64,000 nucleotides of DNA, taken from the NCBI GenBank assembly GCA_036924285.1, contig JAYKYS010000007.1, positions 18,290,001-18,354,000 on the forward strand, in the 5' to 3' direction. Source of the stretch: Asterella californica (Eukaryota > Streptophyta > Marchantiopsida > Marchantiales > Aytoniaceae). The position numbers were made by a program, and so were the translations under genes. Under the pieces are notes generated by a model. That model saw nothing but the letters and a program-made list of their open reading frames with translations, did no database searches and was not told where the DNA came from. The number at the start of each line of letters is the position of its first letter. Positions within the stretch are counted from its first letter, which is position 1. This document shows positions 25,900-37,000 of this stretch, piece after piece.

Positions 25900-27530
25900 C
25901 TTGTTTTCATGTCGGAGGATGTAGCTGATGTTGATCAAGTTTCTGTTGTTGATCCAATTGCCGATGATAGAAGTTTTGTCCATTCCGTCTACTCTCGTAG
26001 TGGAACTGCTTGCTGATGATGATGTTCAGTGTATTCTTTCCACTCTTGTCGGAGACAAACTGCACGAGAACAACTTCCACGCCTTCGAAACCGTTTGCTA
26101 TCACGATACTCATGTCGGTGGAGCGTATCATGTCGATCGTTTTCACCACCTTCTTAGTTTACCTCCTCGCACTCTTTATTGCGAAACTCTGCTATCATTC
26201 TCTGATCTTGAGTTGTACAGATGTAGGTCCTACATTTATCTAGATTTTCATTATATTGCGATACCGCCCGAATTCTTACTTCCCGGGTTGGATTATGTAC
26301 TCCTCAGTAAGTCTTTCTCCATACGAAAGACTTGTCTTCAATCCGTTGTTGGTCTGTTCCATTATGTAGATACACAAGGAACTTGGCTTCTCTTCCGTGA
26401 TTCTCATTCGAGACTATTTTCATATCCGAAATTCCTTCAGTTGGCCAACGATCCTCATCTTTTAAAACTTATGGTCGTTGCTGTATATCGCCTCAAGTGC
26501 GTCCACTGCTTGAAGTAGATCCGAAATCGTTTAGATTTGCTTGCAAGCACTATCCTTTTTCACATGTTACTGAGACGAGCAGCGAGGGCGCATCATCCGC
26601 ACACTGTGCCACCTCTGAGCACAGGGACACGTAAGGTACCTATTCCTAAACGATTACAGTCAATTGCATCAGCGGGGATCTTGATATGGAGAAATAATGA
26701 CAACCTCTATGTCGTTTCCTTCAGTTACGAGTGCAAAGACGGTTTGCTGTCTATCGAAAGTGGAGGAAGTCTCCTACATCTACATGTACAAACTGTTATC
26801 TATCTTGAGGCTAGTAGCTATTTTCAAGTCAAACAACATTTGCTCACAGTTCTTGGGTGGAGGGGAGTGAACAGACCTGTCAGAGACGAAGTTTGCGAGA
26901 AAACACTAACTAACAGAGGCCTCCATACCTTCATGGGTATGGTGGACTAATGCATGAAGGACAAGTCTGAGGCCTATCACAAATCTTCTATGAAGAACAC
27001 TACTGACAGCATGCTTGAAGATGACGAGGAACTATTTACTCTTTTTGGTGCTGCAGATACGAAGAACCGCGTGGAATTGAACTGCAACAATATTATGCAA
27101 CGGGCCCCTCCAGTTCAACAAGTACAGGAGCAGACATCCATTAGGTACAACTTTGCGAACCTGTCTCAGGTCCATGATCTGATCCGGTAAATACACTCCT
27201 TCCTGCAGATGGCTGATGACATGTGGAATTCAAAAGACTAGGAGTGATTCGTTGTGGAAGGCTATAGTTCGTCCTGAAACTATCACAATAGCAGACATTG
27301 ATAATATCTTTTTTTGCTCAAACTCGTGCTCGCTACTTCACTGTCGAACAACCTGACGCTGAGCTCATGAATGAGGAGAAATATATTTTGACGTCACCTG
27401 TTGTGCAAAGGACGAGGACAGTGCTCAACTTTCAGGATGTCGAGGCTTTACCCAAATACATGTCCATTTGTAGCGCATTGGACCGTCATCTCAGAGCTGA
27501 CAGAGATAACATCCTGTTATATCATTAGTT
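25900..27530 (+). pseudogene. Decayed HUH-endonuclease coding region, replitron-like mobile element
   Basis: The best preserved part, 26,537-27,190, is one frame broken by a single TAA. It reads GLLSIESGGSLLHLHVQ with an HxH (His-Leu-His) pair at 26,777-26,785. About 55 codons later comes GLHTFMGMVD-stop-CMKDKSEA, then KNRVELNCNNIMQRA. In eukaryotic Rep-type HUH transposases of the replitron kind, as I remember them, an HUH pair is followed by a G-Y-C-x-K-D motif whose Tyr cuts DNA. Here that Tyr position is the TAA at 26,948-26,950. Upstream, coding-like stretches lie in other frames (for example SPQVRPLLEVDPKSFRFACK around 26,490-26,550), and downstream 27,298-27,528 is a further coding-like remnant, so the element is broken by frameshifts. 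The family call rests on motif order and memory, not a search. Confidence 0.5.
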
Positions 27531-28035
27531 GTCATCCAAATAATGCTTAGCGTTCTTTCTCATTGCTTTTCATGGTTTGTAATACAGGGATCGCAGTAGA
27601 ACGTGAAGAAGACGAAAATGTACTTGACAGACGAAGACGTCTACAACTAGCATCGTACTTCGGAGCGTGCTGACATGCTGCTGCTCGTGCAAGTAGTTGC
27701 TACAACTTGGGCAGAGGCTGCTCCCAGAACTAGTTCGTAGTATCGTGCGGGTGCTGCTGCAGTCATTTTTCCTCAGCGAACAACTCGTAGCTTTGTATCG
27801 TGCGTCTTTCCCCTTAGCGAATGATTATCATTTCTCGTTCCAGTGCAAACAGCCTCTCTGTAAATATACGCCAAGGTGTTGAAAGGTGTTCTGTTCGAGG
27901 AAGAAAACTGTAAAGAAGTGCTTTGCCTTTGCAGATGTAACTTCCAAAAAATATTACTGCTGCCCTGCAGTGTATGCTTGCTGAGAAGGAATAAAATATC
28001 GTAACGTACTCGTTTTTCTATCTCGTGACAGTTAT

Positions 28036-28250
28036 AAAGTTAAAAGTTAAAGTTGTTAACTTTTAACTTTAACTTTAAAGGGCATCGGACTGTCCTTTGT
28101 GGGTAACCACAGCGTACCTAGACCAGATTGCACATATAGCACATACAGCGACTTCTTGCACCTCCAACCGAGAGCAGGCGGGTTTGAACCCCCAGACCTT
28201 TCGCTTAGAGATCTGAGACCCAACCAACTCAGCTACCGATCTTCGATAAC
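28036..28250 (-). mobile_element. tRNA-derived SINE, copy 1
   Basis: Read on the minus strand, an internal RNA polymerase III promoter is visible: A-box-like TAGCTGAGTTGG (complement of 28,224-28,235) and B-box GGTTCAAACCC (complement of 28,180-28,190). The flanks do not pair as an acceptor stem, so it is not a working tRNA gene. The same head, ATCGAAGATCGGT then CTCTAAG-GAAAG-TC-TG-GTTCA, occurs on the + strand at 42,691. The proposed 3' end runs into an inverted repeat with perfect 15-bp arms at 28,036-28,050 and 28,056-28,070. Length (about 210 bp) is usual for plant SINEs. Confidence 0.6.
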
Positions 28251-28399
28251 ACCATCTTCTTATACGCACCATCTGGCACTCAGTTGTACGAGTGTTTGTT
28301 TTCTACAAGTGTTTCTTGTTTCAACTGGAAGACAAAACAAGAAGAACGACTGCACGACAGACAATTCCGATTCTGTAAAATGAAATTGCTTGATACGAA

Positions 28400-28560
28400 C
28401 CGTTGAAAACAAAGTGGCGAACGGACGAGTAATATGTGGGAATCTGCCAAAGAGTTTGGGCCAAATCCCGAATAAATGAAAGCTAAAAGGCGCTGTTTGA
28501 TGAGCCTACAAAGCATCAGGTAGTTGGTTAGGTAAAGGCTGACCAAGCCAACGACGCTCC
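28400..28560 (+). pseudogene. Nuclear copy of mitochondrial 18S rRNA, fragment 1
   Basis: GTGGCGAACGGACGAGTAAT, then GTGGGAATCTGCCAAAGAGT, GGGCCAAATCCCGAATAAAT, GCTAAAAGGCGCTGTTTGAT and GTAGTTGGTTAGGTAAAGGC match the 5' domain of plant mitochondrial small-subunit rRNA as I know it. It does not match plastid 16S, which differs at these sites. Only about 160 nt are present and the gene does not continue, so this is an inserted fragment (NUMT), not a functional rRNA. Boundaries are approximate. Confidence 0.85.
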
Positions 28561-28804
28561 TTCTTTCGTAAAGGCCAAAAAGTTTGCGGAAATGGCTTAT
28601 TCCCGCGCACGAGTGCTATAGAGAGAGGCATTTTTTTCCTTTTTTTTTACCGATTCCAATACTTATTGAATCGCGCTTTGCCCAGCCAAATACAAAATGC
28701 ATTATATTTTGTCATGTGTTGAACTTGATCAAAACCAAGAAAAGGTAAAGCAAAAAAATATATATTTTTTCTGTGATCCGTAGGTTTGGCCCAAACTTGA
28801 GTAA

Positions 28805-28998
28805 AGCAGCTTTGGCTGACCGTAGGCCGTGTTTTCTTCTTCGAGTCTTGTCATAATCGCATACTCGACGAAAGAGCTTTACAAGTTGCATTGCCCTTCT
28901 TCACTCACGCCATATTGCTGGATCAGGCTTTCGCCCATTGTCCAAGATTCCCCATTGCAGCCTCCCGTGGGAGTCTGGACCGTGTCTCAGTCCCAGTA
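28805..28998 (-). pseudogene. Nuclear copy of mitochondrial 18S rRNA, fragment 2 (inverted)
   Basis: The minus strand reads ACTGGGACTGAGACACGGTC, CAGACTCCCACGGGAGGCTG, CAATGGGGAATCTTGGACAA, GCGTGAGTGAAGAAGGGCAA and TTGTAAAGCTCTTTCGTCGA, the segment that follows fragment 1 in the rRNA gene. It lies in opposite orientation about 245 bp away, so the original stretch was broken and one part inverted. The usual CTGCTGCCTCCCG probe site reads ATTGCAGCCTCCCGTGGG here, consistent with drift. Confidence 0.88.
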
Positions 28999-31020
28999 CG
29001 AGCGCATCCAGCAATACAACCTAGGAAGGAAGGAGAATCGTAGCTGGGTGCTGCTTCGGAAGCAGAGAAAGATGCGTAAAGCGCGCCCCCGCAGTGACCC
29101 ATTCGACCCATTGTATCGAAGACATTGAGAGGCAGCTACCGTACAGATACGGAAAATGACCAAAAAGCCTAATGAACAGGCTCGACACACTAGAAACGAA
29201 ACTTGGGATTGTCTAAGATCACTCCCGGGAGGCCTAGCGCTAAACCAGGCTCGTACCCCTCCGCGTACATAGTAATCTCCGCAGCTTATAATATGATTTC
29301 TGAATTGAGCGCGTACAGAGGCTCCGTGCTCTCTGGGCATCGACGGAGAGCGTGGAATGGAATCATGCTTTTGATACAAAGAAACCTATTCTGTTTATCA
29401 GAAGATAGCACCTGGAGGTCCATGATTGGCGCGTAGTAGCGAGCAAAATTTGGCCATGGCTTAGTGTTGGTTAAAGGGCTAGTTGCCTTTTATAAACTTG
29501 TATAATCAATGCGTAAAAAATGGAGAACTCATAAAAAAAATACTATATTGAAAGAAGGCTGCTTTGTCGAAGATAGAAACTTTTCTTGACGGCAATGAGG
29601 AACGGCGATGAAAAGAGAAAAGGAATTATAGCTCGACGCAGTGAGGAGGAATAAATATAAACCAGCAGAAGTTAATATATATTGTGGATAAACCAAGCGC
29701 AAGTTTTAATGTTTGCATGATATATCGATGTTGTGGCTTGGAACAAAAATCTGCTTGCACATGGGTGAATAATAATATGCATGCTGAGTTATCGTAAGTA
29801 CTTTTCTCTTAGGATCGCTTGCGAATTTGCAATCTTATGCAATGCAAACATTCTGCATGCTTTGGCTTTTTAGTAGTCACTATTCAGTCTTCACGTTCTC
29901 ATTTTCCGAGTTCTCCTAGAGGCTTTAAAAGCCATAAGCACCATGCTTATGCTTGGGTTTGATGATTATACTGGTGAGATTACAAAGCATAATCTCATTA
30001 CTTCATTGTACAATAAGGGTATCCGGAGCTAAGTTTGGATAGTTGTAAATAAAACTAATAGATATGAAAAATGAAAAGGAAATATTGCATTATGCATGGA
30101 ATAATTGTGGGACCATTTCCTTATAGACTTTGCAATATGGTAGTTATTAACAAGATATTGTTTATAAGTTCAGCTCAGAATCTCACAATGGTAATCAAAC
30201 TACTTTAGATAGTTACTTACATTAAGATCATATTAACTTTTTATAAACAATATTCACCATTTTTTTATTGAATAAATAAAAACCTGTAAGTTATGATATA
30301 CTGAAAGCAGTTGATAGTTATGAGATCGTATCAAATCTCGGAGGTTATTAGATTTGGAAGGATCGGTTTCTAAGATCAAACTGTACTAGCAAATTTAAAT
30401 GATAATATATTGAGTTCCATATATTAAGGCACTAATGTGGCTCAATGTTACTATTATTACAGCACACTCAGATACCGTGTTCCTTCGGTTACCCGAGAGA
30501 CGACGGAACTGCCGAGCAACTCGAACACACGCAGGTGCCTGGACAAATCGACCGGAAATTCAACTCTCCGGTACCCGGCTCGCCGCGACGTCTAGTCACT
30601 CGCGATCTCGTTTGCGACCGGGCGCTGAAACTTTCTGCCTCGGGAGATATGACTATGCTGTCAGTTGCAAATTCATCGTAAGATCACAAGCTTTACGATG
30701 CGACTAAGCAGCTAATGTTGACAGCAGTTTTGCTTAAATTGACGTAGAAATGACGTAGTGAAAATTACGGTATTAGGGCAACAAGCAGGCAAAAGCGCTT
30801 GGCAGGCTTCGGGCGATCACGGGTGGCTCTGAATTCAAGGGTTTTGAAGTTAGTACATGGTTACCCGGGGTTTAACGAATTCAAATGTGAACCGGGGTTT
30901 AACGAATTCAAACGATTCACAGCTTCACAGTGGATTGAGCAACGAACGACTGTGCAAGGCGTTTCGACTCAAAGCCGATTTCTTTCCTGAGAGGCTTGCG
31001 TCGCCTACAGCCTGATCGCG
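28999..31020. other. Spacer between the rRNA fragment and UTP25
   Basis: From 28,999 to about 29,440 the DNA stays GC-richer than its surroundings, with frames on both strands, and may be more organelle-derived DNA, but I do not recognise a mitochondrial gene in it. From 29,450 to about 30,430 it is AT-rich and empty. From 30,430 to 31,020 GC rises again, as expected for the UTP25 promoter and leader. A roughly 26-bp tandem duplication containing GGGGTTTAACGAATTCAAA sits at 30,865-30,922, and an in-frame TGA at 30,988 precedes the start codon. Confidence 0.4.
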
Positions 31021-34000
31021 ATGAAGAGGACGCGCCCCGCTTCACGACGGTTGTCCTCAGTTAGGAATGCACTTCCCGTCCACAAGGATAAAAGGTACAG
31101 TTTGAGTTCGGTTTGTTCATCCGGGAACTAGAGGATTCGCTGCTTGCATCGAAATATGCGGCAGTTCAGTTCCCTCATTGGCACTTCTTCTATCAATTTC
31201 GGAGTGCTGTAGGTGTTCGATAAATAACGATAAATTCGCATTTAGCTCAAAATCTTATTCAATTGTCTTTGCTCCCGTCATTCACTCTTATAACTAAGAT
31301 GCAAACCTCCTCCTCTTTTCTTAATTGTTGTTGAGGCTCTACACTTCACTAATTCGTTATTCAGTTCACTTCATTTGCCCAATTTGTGCTTCCTGCACCT
31401 CTCCAGTCGCTTCTCGTTTCTAGCTTGATATGTATTAGCTCTCAAATATTATAGCATCAATGCACGGCTGATAGGAGTTTTTATTGCATTCCCTTGGGTC
31501 ATACATCCATTCGGTCCCTCCCATTCTAGTTCCTGCAGAAGACGATTCACCTGCTGTTGATGAACGTAGGCTCAGTTTTAGTGCTGATCAAGTCAGAGAC
31601 CAAGGTTGAGGTGCATGCAGCGGATGTATGTTCCACCTGCATGTTCTGCGTGTAACTTGTGGTAGTTTGGTGTTTGAGTGTAGACTTACTCGTCACCTAG
31701 AGCTGTGTCATTGACTTTTGTGTGGAAAATTGATGTACTGCGGTGACAACCACCTGCCGGGGTCAAATGCTTTGTGCTTATTTGCTGGGTGCTACTGATC
31801 GTTGCTTCAGCAGACACACACTGTCCCGTTCTTTGCTTCTTGTTAACTCCTAAATAACTCTTTTCTGCACTTTACATTGCTTCCGGTTCTGCATACAATC
31901 ATCCTACACTCACGTTGCATATTGTACGTGTCGGCTATATTGCACTCTGTACCTGGGGGAACCATCTCTGGACATGTGGTTTGCAATACACATCCTCATG
32001 GGTCTACCCTTTGGTTACAGACACTAACGAACTCCAGACTCCAGATTAGCGCTCATTCTGCCCCTGTTTGCTACTTACTACGTACTTCGCTGGGTTCCTG
32101 CGGGCTATGTAAGTCCGTGAGCGAGTGGGTTCTTGATTCTGTCTGCAGTTCTTGTGTGCGAATATTATACTTCTCTGGGTTCAGTATTCACGGGTTAGAA
32201 GTGTATGTGCGTTGTTCTTCGAGTGCGCTGCTATCCACATGAACTGACTTATGTTTCCTCCCTATGTTTCTATGTTTCTTTGTCGCAGGCAGAGGGAGGA
32301 GCAGGGCGCAAGCAGTTCTCATGAGAATCACCCCGGTAAATTAGAGGAGGAAGAAGATAAAGACGGTGTTGATGCCAGTGAAGATAACGGTACAATCCAA
32401 ACTTACAGGCTTCTGTCCTTGAAGTGATCGTAATTTCTAGTATCTTCTGACACTGGTCTTCCGGTTGTCCATTGTAGTGATTGGGTCTTGTCTTGCTGTT
32501 CTACTTGGGGATGTGAATTTGATTCTAATCCTTAGACGCAGGTACAGAAGGTGCTTCTGCGAAGGTAGGCCTTGAGGATGTTGAGGATAAGGACGATAAG
32601 TCCGTAGAAGAAAAGGACGAAGATAGCGGCGAGGAAACTCAGAATGAGATGGGCGACAATGCTGTGAAAGTTGAGGATCAGTCAGAGGACGAAAACGAAG
32701 ACGGTACTGGTCCACGTATTGCTAGTGGTGGTCTTACCAGTACATGTCCAGAGTGAGTTGGAAGCTTATCGATAGAGACATCACTATTTGTCCTTTACGG
32801 AGAAAGCAAAACATTTTCATGTGTGCTTTTGGCTGCGTATTCCGCATGTAAGTTAGTGAGTGATATGATAAGATGTATATAAGATTTGTATAAAGTCACA
32901 CTTTAATGCTTCCTTTTGCTGGCAGTCCCTTCAAAGAGCATTTGGATCGTTTGCTGCTTGAGGACGAAGTTGCAAAATTATCGAAAGGTGGAGAGAAGTT
33001 CTCTACCAAATTTTCCGCACCAGGAGTTCAAGGAGGTACCTGGGTATCTACTAAATCCTCAGCACCACTTCAGGTAATGGCCATAACTCACCATGTATCC
33101 CCAGCACTTTCTACCGAAGTGACAAGGTGAAGGTCTGTGAAGATTCTCATATTGTCTTCGAAACGTGGCAAACCTTATCTTGCGGATGTTTACGGCCTCC
33201 TGATTGTCCGCTCTTATTTAGTTAGATGTTCTTCTCATCAGCGCTACTCGCTTTCTAGGATAAACTTCTTAACAGCTGTTCGGTGAAGAAACGGTTGGCG
33301 AGCTCTTGGCGGGAGTCTCACAAGGAGCTTACATGCGGCGACTTTGAGTCTGAGCAGCAATGTCAATTTTTCTCACTGTGTAAGCATTCCTTTCTTCTTT
33401 GCTCGGAGTGAAGGTATCAAAAGGTAGTGAGATATGGACAAGGACATGATAACTTGGCAGGACAGATAGGTTTAGGGTTGCAGCAATTTGCGCAGACACA
33501 ATCGCGATTATCGGTCCAGATGTAAGTCAGTTTTCCACTCTATCTTGGATTCATTGTTGCCATAATATTCTTCTTGAAATAGTTTGTCTCTGGGAAGTGT
33601 GAAGTGAAATTAGAATGTTATTGGTTCCTAAGACATTCTATTCGTCATGGGACCTTTTTACAGGCAATAGCTATCAAGACATTTTGCACACAAGAAAGCT
33701 GGGGAATAAAGGGGACGGGGTGGTGGATCATGAAGATCTCAGTACTACGGACGCTTACATATTGCATATTGTGAGTTCTTTAATTTGTTTACCTTTTCTC
33801 TTCCTTTCTAAGGCTATGTGTTTACCTTTGGTTCAGATACCTGTAGGCGACTACTTGCCGCAGCTCCGCCGTCCTAGAACATAAGTGGACGGAGAGAGAC
33901 GTTGAAATATGCTCGCACAAGACAGTTTCATGTGCTGACGTCGTTATCTTGTTTTCGTTTGAAGCTCAACCACGTGATGAAAAGCAGGGATCTCATCACA

Positions 34001-37000
34001 AAGAACAATGAGAAACTTCACAACGCATCATCAGGTGGTTTGTCATCGCAGTCTTCCTTGGATCCACCAAGGGATCAGGGCTTCACCAGACCCAAGGTAC
34101 TGACTGGAACCTGTCTAGTGTACGTCGAGGACGTAACTATGAGGATCAGAAACGGTAAACTTCACGAATCTTTTAGTTTGCAGGTATTGTTGTATGTTTG
34201 TAGCGCGAAATAGTAGCTGCATTCGTCTTGACAGTAAGACTGACTGTTAGTGCAGGTGTTGGTTCTGCTACCATTTCGCAGTTCAGCCCTGAAGTTTGTG
34301 GATCGGTTACTGAATATGGTTCCACCGGTACAGAAGGTGTGTGTACAGCCTGGATGCAGTAGGTTGTCAATCCCCTTTCGGAGCAAGAAGACTGAGAGTC
34401 CACGTTAGGAGAAATGATGAAACCGTTGAGGACAGTGCGATTGAAGCGAACAGAATGTTATATAGTCGTTTGTTATGTATTCGAATCGCTTTTCTATGCT
34501 ATTCTGTCACCGGAGTATATCACGTTGTTTCACGTATTCTTTGCAACTTTCTGTCCTGTCTTTCGTTGGACGTTGATTCCTTACTATACTAAATTTTGAT
34601 GTGCGTGTTTCAGGCTAATGTGGAACATAAAGCTCGCTTCTATGATGACTTTGGTGCTGCGGATGAAGCAGACACCGAGGGCCTAGGTATTGTTAACAAA
34701 AAAGCTGGAAAACCCGCTGACTTTCAGGCTCTTTTCAGCGGAAACAATGATGATCATTTCCGCATCGGACTTAAGTTCACGAGGTCGGTACACTTAGTTC
34801 TGATTATGAATCACACATCTAAACACCCTTTGTACCTCCAAGAAATGGCACACATCATGCATGTACATCAAATGTTGTCGATAGCTATTCTCATGTTTTG
34901 TAGTGGTTGCAGGAAAGGTATCAAGCTATACAGTGAATTCTACTCTTCTGATATACTCATAGCGTCTCCCGTTGGGCTCGTCACGGTAAGGTCTTTGCTA
35001 TGTACAGTCGTGAATATGTATGACGTATAAATATATGTACAGTCGTGAGCAAAACTTATTTCGGCTGTTATCGTATCAGTTGAGTTGTTCATCATATTAC
35101 AGATTCCCGCAACGGATCGTTCTCTGTGATGTCGGAGTTTGCGGTGATGTTTGATTGTTCATCTGTTCGCTATTCTTTTACCCAATACGGTTGTTCGTAA
35201 ATATTAGAACCTGCATTACTGTAAGATCGATCGGATATTTAATCTTCTGACTGAGACTGCAGAGAATCGGAGAGGCGGAAACTGAGAAGGCGAAAGAGAT
35301 TGACTTTTTGTCTTCTATTGAGGTTAGTATATGAAGGTTTTGTTTGAGAAGAGGAAAGATATTGACTTTTTTTTAAAGTGAACATTGGCTTGTTTGCAGA
35401 AACTGGGTTTTGACTGAAGGAGTAACACTTTGAGTGGTATTGCAGATTGCAGTTGTCGATTGCGCAGACATCATACTGATGCAGGTTAATTTCACGTATC
35501 ATGCTTACAGAACGACATTATAAGTCAATAAGTCTTTGCCTGTTAGGTTAAAATACCATACCATACCATAATATGGTATGTATATTCGGTAGTAGTATTG
35601 CTGTTACTCCAAGTCGCTTGATTTCAGTCCGGTTTGAGATGTCCTATGTAAAGTTAGATCTTCGCATGCCACATATTGATGTACAATCTTATGAAGCTTT
35701 ATATTCATCTCAAACAGAACTGGACACACGTCACGACTGTTTTCGAGCACCTCAACAATGTTCCAGTACAGCAACATGGCACAGATTTTATGAGAATACG
35801 GGAGTGGTGCGTTGCATCTTTATGACCAATTTATTGTTTGATGTGCTTTAATTCGGGACTTGCCTGTATACGTGAACAAACGTAATTCAGGCATAACGTT
35901 ATAAGAAAACGCGATGCATGTAGATTTCACACACGGTTTCGCGCACTTAGGGGGAATTTTTTCTTGTTGGAATACAGGTACTTGAACGGCCATGCTCGTC
36001 ACTACCGACAGACAATTATTCTTAGCAGTTTCTCCGATGCAGGTTTGTTAAACTCGATGGGGCTGATTTAAATCGCCTGAGTTTTATTACCATGTCAAGC
36101 AGCGTTTCCCTGACGTTTTGTATCAGCACCATCTTATCGTTTCCCTCAGCATCGTCACCTGTCATTCGTAACTAATGTAATCTTTCAGTAGTAATGTCGA
36201 TTCTGTTGTAACTTGTGGATACTTTTACTGTTTTTAACTGTCAAATTGTATCACGCATTGATTGCTTAGAGACACGCGAGCTTCTGAAGCAGACACGAGG
36301 ATATAATTTGTTGGTGGCTTGTGTGTTTCTTTTCTCGATATTTGAGGAACTTGAAGCTCGATTTTGGATTCCTTAGTGTCCTGATTCGCTATCTGAGACT
36401 CTGCATGACGGACGATTGTAGATTAGACCCCTCGGAGGACTTCAACTCATTGCTGAGAAATTATGAGTTATACTAGCCAAGCATCCAAGACTAGAAGAAG
36501 CAACCCTATGCAACTTAAATGCGTTCTGGTTTTCTCTGGAGCGTTTCTACAGTGGGGTTCCGGAAGTAGCCACGTAGGTCTTGAAGGCCATATATGACCA
36601 ATGTAGCAACATTACAGGCTTCTACTACAACCAAAATGAACTGTGGAATCGATGACTGACTCACCGTCCGACCTTTGCAGGTGTGAATGCTTTATTCCAC
36701 CGTTCTTGTGTCAACCACTCTGGAAAGGTAAATTCTGATGCATTAAGTCGCTGGAGCTTGTATAGAGGATGGCCTTATGATCGGAGAGACAATGAGTGAT
36801 TGGTTATGGGTGACCTTGGAGAGCTAGTTGTATCCAGTCGGTATTGTTAGCGCACATTCGGCCCCTAATTGCTGTTCACTATGTACTTGGCTGGGCTAAT
36901 TGCGTGATACCCCTATACTAGAGAGTGGTCCTTGAGCATATCTGCCATTCTCGATGTATGAAGATAACTCTGTCACCTCTGTCACCACTACACATCTCCA

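Noticed and set aside
25928..26518. The 196-codon + frame as an intact membrane-like protein
   Set aside because: Coding-like composition moves among three frames across this interval, so the long frame is an accidental opening over a relic.
28140..28250. A functional tRNA gene
   Set aside because: A and B boxes are present but the 5' and 3' flanks do not form an acceptor stem and the T stem has a mismatch; a second diverged copy exists, so SINE fits better.
28400..28998. A functional ribosomal RNA gene or bacterial contamination
   Set aside because: Only two short pieces in opposite orientation; the sequence matches plant mitochondrial 18S and lies in ordinary plant nuclear DNA.
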